Shown here: positions 1-5,642 of the stretch, piece after piece
Layout of the letters: the number at the start of each line of letters is the position of its first letter
How positions within the stretch are numbered: the first letter of the stretch is position 1
Source: Hyphomicrobiales bacterium
Lineage (GTDB): Bacteria; Pseudomonadota; Alphaproteobacteria; Rhizobiales; Aestuariivirgaceae
Length of the DNA stretch: 5,642 nt
Direction of reading: 5' to 3'
Assembly (NCBI GenBank): GCA_027067085.1
Contig: JAMOMM010000524.1
Location: forward strand, 1-5,642
Position numbers and translations under genes: made by a program
Notes under the pieces: generated by a model
The model's input: the letters and a program-made list of their open reading frames with translations, nothing else
Databases searched by the model: none
Told to the model about the DNA's origin: nothing

Positions 1-2019
1 TTGGTTTCTTCAAAACGTGGGGTTTTACTGTCCCTTGCATTAGCGCGGATTAAAACGCTTGCCCCGCAATCAAAACTAATTGGTTTGTCTGCAACGGTCG
101 CTGATCCGCATTTATTATGTAAATGGCTTGGCACTGAGCAAACGCCTGCCACCCTCATTTTAGGTGGGCAAGGCGCAACACCGAAAATTTCAATTTTAAG
201 AACCAAAGAGCGCTTACCATGGTCAGGTCATTCGGCGCGTTATGCGGTGCCTGATATTTACGAGCAGATAAAACAAACAAAACTGGCGCTCGTTTTCGTT
301 AACACCCGCTCACAAGCTGAGCGATTATTTCAAGACCTATGGGAAGCCAACGAAGACAATTTACCTATCGCCCTTCATCACGGTTCGCTTGATGTTGGCC
401 AGCGCCGCAAAGTTGAAGCTGCAATGACAGCAGGGTCATTGCGCGGTGTGGTTTGCACCTCAACATTAGACTTGGGTATCGACTGGGGTGATGTTGATTT
501 GGTCATCAACGTTGGAGCACCTAAAGGGGCCAGCCGAATTTTGCAACGGATTGGCAGGGCTAATCACCGCTTGAACGAGGCAAGCCGTGCGCTGTTTGTA
601 CCGTCTAATCGTTTTGAGGTACTTGAATGCGAGGCCGCCCGTGTTGCTGCTGAACTTGGTGAACAAGATAGCGAGCCACCTATTCAACTAAAATTAGATG
701 TATTGGCTCAACACCTTATGGGCTGCGCCTGCGCGGGGGAGTTTTTTGCCGATGATCTTTTTAAAGAAATCACCAGCGCGGCAACATTTTCAAAGTTAAC
801 GCGCCAGCGCTTCGATGAGGTTTTAGATTTTGTCGCCACAGGTGGCTATGCCCTAAAATCTTACGAGCAATATGCCCGGTTAAAACAAAACAAAGACGGG
901 CGCTGGCGTTTATCTCATCCACGCCTTGTCCAAAACTACCGTTTAAACTCAGGTACGATTGTTGAAGAAGCAATAATAAAAGTACGCTTGATAAAATCAT
1001 GCAAAAAACAATCATCAAAACCTCAAAAACCCATAAGCCCTTGGGGTGGGAAAGTTTTGGGCGAAGTTGAAGAGTGGTTCATTGAGCAATTGACCGTTGG
1101 CGACACATTTTTGTTTGCAGGGCAAATACTACGCTTTGAAGGCCTTGAGGAAATGTCGGCCATGGTATCTCGCAGCTTTGCCAGCGAACCAAAAGTTCCT
1201 TCATTTTATGGCGGTAAGTTTCCACTCTCAACCCACCTTGCTGGGCGGGTTCGCAAAATGATTGCTGATAAGACTTTGCAATCAGACTTGCCAGATCAGG
1301 TTCGTGACTGGCTTAACATCCAACGCTGGAAATCTGTTTTGCCGCGCGCAGATCAAATGCTCATTGAAACCTTTCCACGCGCCAACAAACACTATTTGGT
1401 ATGTTACCCGTTTGATGGTCGTCTGGCTCATCAAACTCTTGGCATGTTGCTCACCATGCGGCTTGAACGTATGGGCATGCAGCCTTTGGGGTTTGTGGCC
1501 AATGATTATGCATTGGCGGTTTGGTGCGTGCGCGATCTTAGCTTAATGATTAGTGCTGGCAAGCTCGACCTTGCAATGCTGTTTAATGAAGACATGTTAG
1601 GAGATGATTTAGAAAGTTGGTTGGCCCAATCAAGTTTAATGAAGCGCACGTTTCGCGATTGTGCCATCATATCAGGGTTGATTGAAAGGCGCAGCACTCG
1701 CAAGGAAAAAACGGGCCGACAAATGACGGTTTCAAGTGATTTGATCTACGATGTTTTGCGCAGCCACCAGCCTGACCATATTTTACTGAAGGCAGCTTTT
1801 AGTGATGCTGCATCTGGGTTGATTGATGTTAAGCGCCTTGGTGCGATGTTGTCTCGCATTAAAAACCACATCGTTCACAAGCCACTTGAAGCTGTCTCCC
1901 CGCTGGCTGTTCCGGTTATGTTAGAAATTGGTCGCGTGCCAATTTATGGCGAAGGCGATGAAGCGTTGCTTGCAGAGGCTGCCGATGAATTGATCGATGA
2001 GGCGATGACGTTGATATGA
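1..2019 (+). CDS. Ligase-associated DEXH-box DNA helicase (Lhr family), 5' end cut off by window
   Basis: Superfamily 2 helicase of the Lhr type, the class annotated as 'ligase-associated DNA damage response DEXH box helicase'; it is expected to unwind or translocate on DNA during repair in the cytoplasm. The visible 672 codons start just after the DEXH box: the opening VSSKRGV resembles the family segment that follows it. The TTG at base 1 is therefore an internal Leu and not a start. Visible motifs are SAT (motif III, residues 30-32), LVFVNTRSQAERL (motif IV, from residue 97), CTSTLDLGIDWGDVD (motif V, 152-166) and QRIGRAN (motif VI, 182-188, with both arginines). A winged-helix region follows (about 220-320), then the Lhr-specific C-terminal part with GEVEEWFIEQLTVGDTFLFAG (from about 354), the SFYGGKFPLSTHLAGR stretch near 401-416 and YPFDGRLAHQTLG. 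The Walker A motif and DEXH box, roughly 150 residues, lie outside the window. The stop overlaps the pdeM start, so the two genes are one operon. A Lys/Ser/Pro-rich stretch at residues 332-348 looks longer than in relatives I remember. Family assignment is firm; the exact DNA substrate is inferred. Confidence 0.93.
   Translation: MVSSKRGVLLSLALARIKTLAPQSKLIGLSATVADPHLLCKWLGTEQTPATLILGGQGATPKISILRTKERLPWSGHSARYAVPDIYEQIKQTKLALVFVNTRSQAERLFQDLWEANEDNLPIALHHGSLDVGQRRKVEAAMTAGSLRGVVCTSTLDLGIDWGDVDLVINVGAPKGASRILQRIGRANHRLNEASRALFVPSNRFEVLECEAARVAAELGEQDSEPPIQLKLDVLAQHLMGCACAGEFFADDLFKEITSAATFSKLTRQRFDEVLDFVATGGYALKSYEQYARLKQNKDGRWRLSHPRLVQNYRLNSGTIVEEAIIKVRLIKSCKKQSSKPQKPISPWGGKVLGEVEEWFIEQLTVGDTFLFAGQILRFEGLEEMSAMVSRSFASEPKVPSFYGGKFPLSTHLAGRVRKMIADKTLQSDLPDQVRDWLNIQRWKSVLPRADQMLIETFPRANKHYLVCYPFDGRLAHQTLGMLLTMRLERMGMQPLGFVANDYALAVWCVRDLSLMISAGKLDLAMLFNEDMLGDDLESWLAQSSLMKRTFRDCAIISGLIERRSTRKEKTGRQMTVSSDLIYDVLRSHQPDHILLKAAFSDAASGLIDVKRLGAMLSRIKNHIVHKPLEAVSPLAVPVMLEIGRVPIYGEGDEALLAEAADELIDEAMTLI
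1999..2019 (+). promoter_or_regulatory. Translational coupling site between helicase and pdeM (ATGA overlap)
   Basis: The pdeM ATG (2016-2018) and the helicase TGA (2017-2019) share bases as ATGA. The only Shine-Dalgarno-like element is GAGG at 1999-2002, 13 bases before the ATG, which is longer than ideal. Ribosomes finishing the helicase probably restart on pdeM. The overlap is directly seen; the coupling is inferred. Confidence 0.7.
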
Positions 2020-2702
2020 TTAGATTTCAGTCACTCGACCTACAGCCAGACCTTTCAGGTGGGCTGTACATTCCACAATATGATACCTTGTTGGTGGCTG
2101 ATCTCCACTTTGAAAAAGGCTCAAGCCTTGCCCGCTTTGGGGTCATCATTCCGCCCTTTGACACGCGCTCTACTTTAGAGGCTTTGCAAATGGTGGTTCA
2201 TCGATACAATCCCAAAACCCTGATTTCTCTTGGCGACAGTTTTCATGATCGAGATGCGCCCGAACGATTGAGCGTTGACGATCGCGCTATGATTTTTGAA
2301 ATTTCTACCCAAACCAATATGCTGTGGATTACAGGAAACCATGATCCTGAATTGCCCGATGACTTGCCGGGGAGTGTTGCATCGCAGATCACACTTGGTC
2401 CATTGGTTTTGCGCCATGAACCAAGCCTTACGATCAACGATGAAACTGGCGGCAAAGCTAGCGGTGAAATTTGTGGCCATTTACACCCTGCAGCAATTGT
2501 TCGCCAACGAGGACGAACGATTAGACGACGGTGCTTTGCGGGCAATGCCCAACGCTTATTCATGCCCGCTTTTGGCGCTTACACAGGTGGGCTTAATGTT
2601 ACCAGCGCCCCTTACGCACCGTATTGGAACAATGGCCCGTTTGATGCGTGGATGATTGGCAAATCTGCAATACACAAATTTGCCTCATCAAAGCTACGCT
2701 AG
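2016..2702 (+). CDS. pdeM: PdeM, ligase-associated DNA damage response metallophosphoesterase
   Basis: Calcineurin-like metallophosphoesterase of 228 residues, a normal length for the family. All metal-site motifs are present: DLH (Asp29, His31), GDSFHD (Gly73-Asp78, with Asp74), GNHD (Gly107-Asp110, with Asn108 and His109), RHEP (with His134) and GHLHP (with His155 and His157). The C-terminal PAFGAYTGGLNV block is a signature of this subfamily. There is no signal peptide, so the protein is cytoplasmic. Members are annotated as endonuclease or phosphodiesterase partners of an ATP-dependent DNA ligase, an exonuclease and the Lhr-type helicase; the DNA substrate here is inferred from that context. 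The start is well fixed: an in-frame TGA at 1998-2000 is followed by no other possible start codon before ATG 2016. The ATG overlaps the helicase stop as ATGA, which suggests translational coupling, with a GAGG at 1999-2002 as a somewhat distant ribosome-binding site. The stop codon TAG (2700-2702) lies inside the left end of an intergenic palindromic repeat. Confidence 0.94.
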   Translation: MIRFQSLDLQPDLSGGLYIPQYDTLLVADLHFEKGSSLARFGVIIPPFDTRSTLEALQMVVHRYNPKTLISLGDSFHDRDAPERLSVDDRAMIFEISTQTNMLWITGNHDPELPDDLPGSVASQITLGPLVLRHEPSLTINDETGGKASGEICGHLHPAAIVRQRGRTIRRRCFAGNAQRLFMPAFGAYTGGLNVTSAPYAPYWNNGPFDAWMIGKSAIHKFASSKLR

Positions 2703-2703
2703 A

Positions 2704-2746
2704 GCGTTTCATGTTTTGTTTGAATCACAAACACTGCATAAAACGC
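2704..2746. repeat. Imperfect 43-base palindrome, left half of the intergenic element
   Basis: GCGTTT (2704-2709) pairs with AAACGC (2741-2746), ATG (2711-2713) with CAT (2737-2739), and TGTTTG (2717-2722) with CAAACA (2728-2733). The loop is AATCA. A single mismatch and a 3-by-3 internal mismatch separate the paired blocks, so 15 of 19 paired positions match. It begins two bases after the TAG stop of pdeM starts to be read and could fold in the 3' end of the repair operon mRNA, acting as a stabilising or stopping structure. Confidence 0.6.
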
Positions 2747-2769
2747 AAGATTATCAATACCTTAAATAT

Positions 2770-2800
2770 GTCGTTCTGGTTCAATCTAAACCAGAACGAC
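2770..2800. terminator. Perfect 12-bp hairpin between convergent genes, possible bidirectional terminator
   Basis: GTCGTTCTGGTT (2770-2781) and AACCAGAACGAC (2789-2800) are exact inverted copies around a 7-base loop. The hairpin lies 68 bases after the pdeM stop and 37 bases after the stop of the minus-strand gene, so it is placed to serve both. Neither side has a proper T-run (TCTAGAAC follows on plus, ATATTTAAG on minus), so it is not a classic intrinsic terminator. It may only be part of the repeat, or may protect the 3' ends. Confidence 0.4.
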
Positions 2801-2806
2801 TCTAGA

Positions 2807-2816
2807 ACCAATTGGT
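2807..2816. repeat. 10-bp perfect palindrome ACCAATTGGT
   Basis: A self-complementary site lying just outside the right end of the intergenic element, 21 bases from the end of the minus-strand gene. It has no loop, so it is more like a protein-binding palindrome than an RNA hairpin. It may equally be chance in a short AT-balanced stretch. Confidence 0.3.
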
Positions 2817-2837
2817 CCCAAGTCTTTTAGGCACAAA

Positions 2838-5642
2838 TTAGGTTCTGGCTTGCAACTGTTGCAAAAGATCGTTGGACACCATGCCGTTAACTTGCAAGCC
2901 GTTTTGCAACTGGAATAAACGAACGGCATTTGCGGTGCGTGTCCCCATAATTCCATCAGCTGTGCCCACATTAAACCCAAGTTTTCCTAGCAGCGTTTGC
3001 GCATTTGAAATCAGGGCTTTACCAGACAGGTTCGGTTTTGACTTTACTTGCGGTTTTACTTGTGGATTTTGTTGACGTTTGGAAGCCACCTGCCATTTTG
3101 GATCTTTAATCGCTACAAAATTTCCTGCTTTAACTGGGCGTTCAGGTTTCCAACTGGCTAACCGTTTTTCTGCTTCAGAACGATCTTGTTTCGAAATGTA
3201 ATTTTTCAAACTATGGGCTTTAACAGCAGCATCACGATCGCCGCGCGCAGCAGCAAGTGAGTAATAAAAGAAAGCATCTTTTTGACTGCGTGTTGTTGCA
3301 AGTCCGCGTTCAAAAATGACGGCCAAGTTAAACTGGCTGTCTTTCAATCCATAGGCAGAAGCTTTTTCAAACCATTTTTTTGCTTTTGCGTAATCAGCTT
3401 TTCCACCCTTAGCACTGGCATAAATAACCGCCAAATTGTGCATAGCTTTTACGTTGCCGCTTTCGGCAGCACGCTCATACCACAGACGCGCCGCATTGAT
3501 GTCTTTTGGCAAACCATTACCGCGTTCAAATAAAGTGCCGAGGCGATACTGCGCTGGAGCCAAACCGTTACTGGCCGCTTTTTGATACCAAGAAGCAGCT
3601 TGTGAAAAATCTCTCTTAACAGATTTTCCCTCAATAAACCGACTTGCAATAACAAATTGAGCTGAAGGATCACCTTTTGCGGCGGCTTGGCGAAGCTCTA
3701 TTGTGCCGATTTGCTTTGGTGGCAAATCAAGGTTTGCCGCAACAGTACTTTCAACGCTAGAAGGTGGCGTGTTTTGCATCACCGTTTGCGTATTTCCTGT
3801 TTGAATATTAAGCGGTGAATCAATACTTGATTTTGGATGCACAGGTGCGGGCGGCAAAGAGGACGTGGTTACTGGATCCCTAGGTGCAGCTACAACAGGG
3901 TCATTACTTCCACCTTCAAGCACATTTGCTGTTGGCATGCCTGTTTGGGCCGCGGTTAAATTGCTTGGAACAGTCGCACGCGAGGGCGGTGTGTAAGAAA
4001 CTTTTTGAATAACCGACTGCCCTGTTGTTTGCTCTTTAGACTGTTGAGGCAGAACTTGGCTGGTTTGTTTCTTTGGCTGCACTTTTTCAATGCCAGATAC
4101 TTTTGGCGCTGTGATTGCTGGTGTTGCCAACGCTACGCTGTCAGCTGGTTTTTTACCCATCTTTAAGACTGCAAATGAGCCTGCCGCAATCAACAGGACC
4201 AAGCCAGCAAGAACGAGGCGTTTTCGATTGAAACCGCCTGCCGCTTTTTTCTCTGCAGCTTTAGGGTCGATATTACCTTCTAATGGTGCTTGTTGATCGT
4301 TAGCCGGCTTTTCTACTTTTTTTTTAGAAAGGAACGGCAACGAAAATAATGATTTTGATTTTTTGGCTTCCTCACCAGCTTCAACAACTGCGCGTTTGCC
4401 AGCGGTTAGTTTGTCAGAGAAAAAACCAGCCCCTTTTGATAGCGCATTTGAAGATTGTGTTGCCGCAGATTGTGATGCCAAGCGTGCTTGAGCGATATAA
4501 TCTAAGGGCGCTGCTTCTTCAATTGGTGTTGGTGCAGCTTCAGCAATAGGGGCCGCTGCACTTTGTTGGTTCACATCAACGCCAGCATTGGTATTGGCAT
4601 TTAGTGCAAATGGGTCTTGGGTTTGTTGGGCGGCCATTGCAGGATCAGTTTGAACCATGTCTGGGATTTGCCCTGGCTCAAATGCTGGAGACACATCGGC
4701 TTGCTGGGCCGTTACATGATGATCTGGTAATTCGCTAGATACTGCATTAGGCAATGGTGGTGCTTGAACAGCGCTATCATCTAAAAGGTGAGACTGAACG
4801 GCGGCCTGCCATTCATTGTTACCTGTATCTTGAACTTGAGGTTGCTCTAATGGTTGCTGTTCGCCAGCTTGAGCCATTACTGGTTGGGCAACAGCAGGTT
4901 GCGCCGATGCAGCAACAGCTTGAGCGACGGCCTCTTTTGCATCACGAGCTTCTAGGTCTGAAAGTTTCGAAATAATTTGTTCAAGGGTTTCATGAACAGC
5001 TTCTAAAGTTTCTTGATTGTGACTTTCAGCTGCGTGCGAGCTTTGCTTCACCGCTTCAAGGCCTTGTTGAAGAGCTTGTAATTCAGGTGAGTTACCGTCA
5101 GCAGGTACAGCTGCTAAACCTTGCTCAAGTACTTCTTTGGCCATGCGAGAAGCCGCATTGTCTGCAACTTCTTGCGTCCAAGCGCGGTTGTCCTCAAAGC
5201 TATTGTACAACTTGGAAATAGATTGCTCTATTGTTGCTAGATTACCCAACTTATCTTCTGTCGAGGTTAAGCGGTCACCAATAACAGCAATTTGAGTTTC
5301 AAGGGCAGCAAACGAGGCGGCATCATCTTGGCTATCAATGGCTTGTTGCAATTGTTGGTCAAGATGGACAATACGATTTTCCAACTCTTCAAATTGAGGC
5401 GCCATATGGTTGGTTTGAGTATTTTCATCCAAACGATGTGTAAGCTCTGCCAAGCGTTGCTCCATCGCGGTTAAAGGCGTTAGATCAGGGCCATTTGCAG
5501 CACTGGTTGCTAGTTGTTCAACAGCTAGCTTTAAACCCTCTACATCACGCTCGGATGCAGCTTCCATTTTAATATCGTCAAAGCGCTGATTAAGAGATTC
5601 AATTTCACCACGCACTAGATTTAGGTTTTCTTCTGCAGGGCT
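2838..5642 (-). CDS. podJ: PodJ-like polar scaffold protein (coiled coil, TM, Sel1 repeats, peptidoglycan-binding), N-terminus cut off by window
   Basis: Single-pass inner-membrane protein; 934 residues are visible (counted from the codon at 5642-5640) and the frame is still open at the edge, so the GTG at 5615 is not necessarily the start. In order: a cytoplasmic coiled-coil region (1 to about 240) with a heptad-like pattern repeating every 23-27 residues; an Ala/Gln/Pro-rich disordered region (about 240-390) ending in a PLDYIAQARLASQSAA block; a Lys-rich juxtamembrane stretch; one TM helix (476-493, LVLAGLVLLIAAGSFAVL) with NRKR before it, which puts the N-terminal part inside; a Pro/Ser/Thr-rich periplasmic linker (about 497-640); four Sel1 repeats of 36-37 residues (657-801); and a C-terminal peptidoglycan-binding type 1 domain (about 875-931, ADGIMGTRTANAV, FQLQNGL). 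This order matches PodJ of Caulobacter and Agrobacterium, which organises the cell pole and helps localise signalling and division proteins. It converges on pdeM and is transcribed separately; its promoter is outside the window. It could instead be another Sel1/peptidoglycan-binding scaffold, as low-complexity regions hinder exact orthology. The stop is TAA at 2838-2840. Confidence 0.82.
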   Translation of the reverse strand, partial: SPAEENLNLVRGEIESLNQRFDDIKMEAASERDVEGLKLAVEQLATSAANGPDLTPLTAMEQRLAELTHRLDENTQTNHMAPQFEELENRIVHLDQQLQQAIDSQDDAASFAALETQIAVIGDRLTSTEDKLGNLATIEQSISKLYNSFEDNRAWTQEVADNAASRMAKEVLEQGLAAVPADGNSPELQALQQGLEAVKQSSHAAESHNQETLEAVHETLEQIISKLSDLEARDAKEAVAQAVAASAQPAVAQPVMAQAGEQQPLEQPQVQDTGNNEWQAAVQSHLLDDSAVQAPPLPNAVSSELPDHHVTAQQADVSPAFEPGQIPDMVQTDPAMAAQQTQDPFALNANTNAGVDVNQQSAAAPIAEAAPTPIEEAAPLDYIAQARLASQSAATQSSNALSKGAGFFSDKLTAGKRAVVEAGEEAKKSKSLFSLPFLSKKKVEKPANDQQAPLEGNIDPKAAEKKAAGGFNRKRLVLAGLVLLIAAGSFAVLKMGKKPADSVALATPAITAPKVSGIEKVQPKKQTSQVLPQQSKEQTTGQSVIQKVSYTPPSRATVPSNLTAAQTGMPTANVLEGGSNDPVVAAPRDPVTTSSLPPAPVHPKSSIDSPLNIQTGNTQTVMQNTPPSSVESTVAANLDLPPKQIGTIELRQAAAKGDPSAQFVIASRFIEGKSVKRDFSQAASWYQKAASNGLAPAQYRLGTLFERGNGLPKDINAARLWYERAAESGNVKAMHNLAVIYASAKGGKADYAKAKKWFEKASAYGLKDSQFNLAVIFERGLATTRSQKDAFFYYSLAAARGDRDAAVKAHSLKNYISKQDRSEAEKRLASWKPERPVKAGNFVAIKDPKWQVASKRQQNPQVKPQVKSKPNLSGKALISNAQTLLGKLGFNVGTADGIMGTRTANAVRLFQLQNGLQVNGMVSNDLLQQLQART
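2847..3020 (-). other. C-terminal peptidoglycan-binding domain (PG_binding_1 type)
   Basis: The last about 60 residues carry the family pattern: AQTLLGKLGFNVG, ADGIMGTRTANAVRLFQ and NGLQVNGMVSNDLLQQL. This three-helix domain binds cell-wall peptidoglycan and would anchor the periplasmic part of the protein to the wall, as known for full-length PodJ. Confidence 0.9.
3240..3674 (-). other. Four tandem Sel1-type (TPR-like) repeats
   Basis: Four units of 37, 36, 36 and 36 residues show the Sel1 pattern A-x-x-x-L/I-x-x-x-(Y/F)-x-x-G...A-x-x-W/F-(Y/F)-x-x-A-A-x-x-G. Examples are the AAxWYQKAASNG, AARLWYERAAESG and AKKWFEKASAYG endings. A degenerate fifth unit may follow. Such repeats form a helical solenoid for protein-protein contacts, here on the periplasmic side. 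Confidence 0.9.
4164..4217 (-). other. Transmembrane helix of the PodJ-like protein
   Basis: Eighteen hydrophobic residues (LVLAGLVLLIAAGSFAVL) follow NRKR and precede KMGKK. The strong positive charge and the long Lys-rich stretch before the helix place the N-terminal side in the cytoplasm and the Sel1 and peptidoglycan-binding part in the periplasm. Confidence 0.9.
5196..5642 (-). other. Periodic coiled-coil repeats in the PodJ-like protein
   Basis: Blocks of the type hydrophobic-E-x-x-(I/L)-x-x-L-x-x-x-(L/F) recur: AMEQRLAELTHRL (fragment residues 59-71), ELENRIVHLDQQL (86-98), ALETQIAVIGDRL (113-125) and TIEQSISKLYNSF (137-149), with weaker copies near 9 and 32. The first three clear copies are exactly 27 residues apart. 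This suggests helical hairpin or coiled-coil units used for self-assembly or partner binding in the cytoplasm. Confidence 0.6.

Larger units (their letters stand above)
2699..2805. repeat. Intergenic palindromic repeat element with CTAGAG/CTCTAG ends
   Basis: The ends are inverted copies: CTAGAG at 2699-2704 and CTCTAG at 2800-2805 (extended, CTAGAGCG against CTAGAGTCG on the other strand). Inside are an imperfect hairpin (2704-2746) and a perfect 12-bp hairpin (2770-2800), joined by an AT-rich spacer. Short, structured, non-coding units of about 100 bases are known as dispersed intergenic repeats in Hyphomicrobiales (Bru-RS repeats of Brucella are one example of this kind and size). I do not claim identity with any of them, and no second copy exists in this window. 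The left end covers the pdeM stop codon. It carries no gene. It could be a non-autonomous mobile unit or a fixed transcription-ending structure. Confidence 0.6.

Noticed and set aside
1..3. TTG at base 1 as the start codon of the helicase
   Set aside because: The protein begins in the middle of the helicase core, right after the expected DEXH box; Walker A is missing, so the gene starts left of the window.
2175..2563. Two antisense reading frames of about 100 codons within pdeM
   Set aside because: They overlap each other and lie opposite a strongly conserved enzyme gene; they have no domain or start signal and are shadows of its codon pattern.
2807..2829. Palindrome ACCAATTGGT followed by TCTTTTA as an intrinsic terminator
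   Set aside because: The palindrome has no loop and is AT-rich in the centre, and the T-run is short and separated by CCCAAG, so a stable terminator hairpin is unlikely.
2648..2830. 60-codon plus-strand reading frame running out of pdeM across the intergenic repeat
   Set aside because: It overlaps pdeM in another frame, runs through the palindromes, has no ribosome-binding site and resembles no protein I know.
4461..4930. Ala/Gln/Pro-rich stretch as a sign of a frameshift or foreign DNA
   Set aside because: The frame is continuous and the conserved downstream domains are intact; such disordered linkers are normal in PodJ-like scaffolds.
5613..5615. GTG as the start of the PodJ-like gene
   Set aside because: The frame stays open to the window edge (SPAEENLNL precedes it) in the same coiled-coil style, and no ribosome-binding site is seen upstream; the true start is probably outside.

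Overview
The window looks like chromosomal DNA of an alphaproteobacterium, most likely a Hyphomicrobiales (Rhizobiales) member with moderate GC content. The reasons are the gene content, namely a ligase-associated DNA-repair operon and a PodJ-like polar scaffold protein, together with the style of the intergenic palindromic repeat. No species can be named from the sequence alone.

Left part, plus strand (1-2702): the 3' end of a repair operon. It begins inside a gene for a large Lhr-type 'ligase-associated DNA damage response' helicase. The window edge falls just after the place where the DEXH box should be. The helicase gene overlaps the next gene by 4 bases (ATGA). That next gene encodes PdeM, a calcineurin-like phosphoesterase with its full set of metal-binding motifs. 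In many bacteria these two genes sit with an ATP-dependent DNA ligase and a metallo-beta-lactamase-fold exonuclease, so those two genes are expected to the left of the window.

Middle (2699-2837): a 135-base gap between convergent genes. A roughly 107-base structured repeat lies here, with matching ends (CTAGAG at the left, CTCTAG at the right) that enclose two palindromes. The left end overlaps the pdeM stop codon. One of the palindromes has a perfect 12-bp stem and could help stop transcription from both sides.

Right part, minus strand (2838-5642): one long gene, open at the right edge, for a membrane-anchored scaffold protein. It has a cytoplasmic coiled-coil region with a repeating pattern, a low-complexity Ala/Gln/Pro region, one transmembrane helix, a Pro/Ser/Thr linker, four Sel1 repeats and a C-terminal peptidoglycan-binding domain. 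This is the architecture of PodJ, which marks the cell pole in alphaproteobacteria. It is functionally unrelated to the repair operon.

No tRNA, rRNA, CRISPR array, transposase or phage gene was seen. Nothing here clearly amounts to an undescribed system. The most unusual points are the repeat at the pdeM stop and the periodic coiled-coil repeat in the PodJ-like protein.
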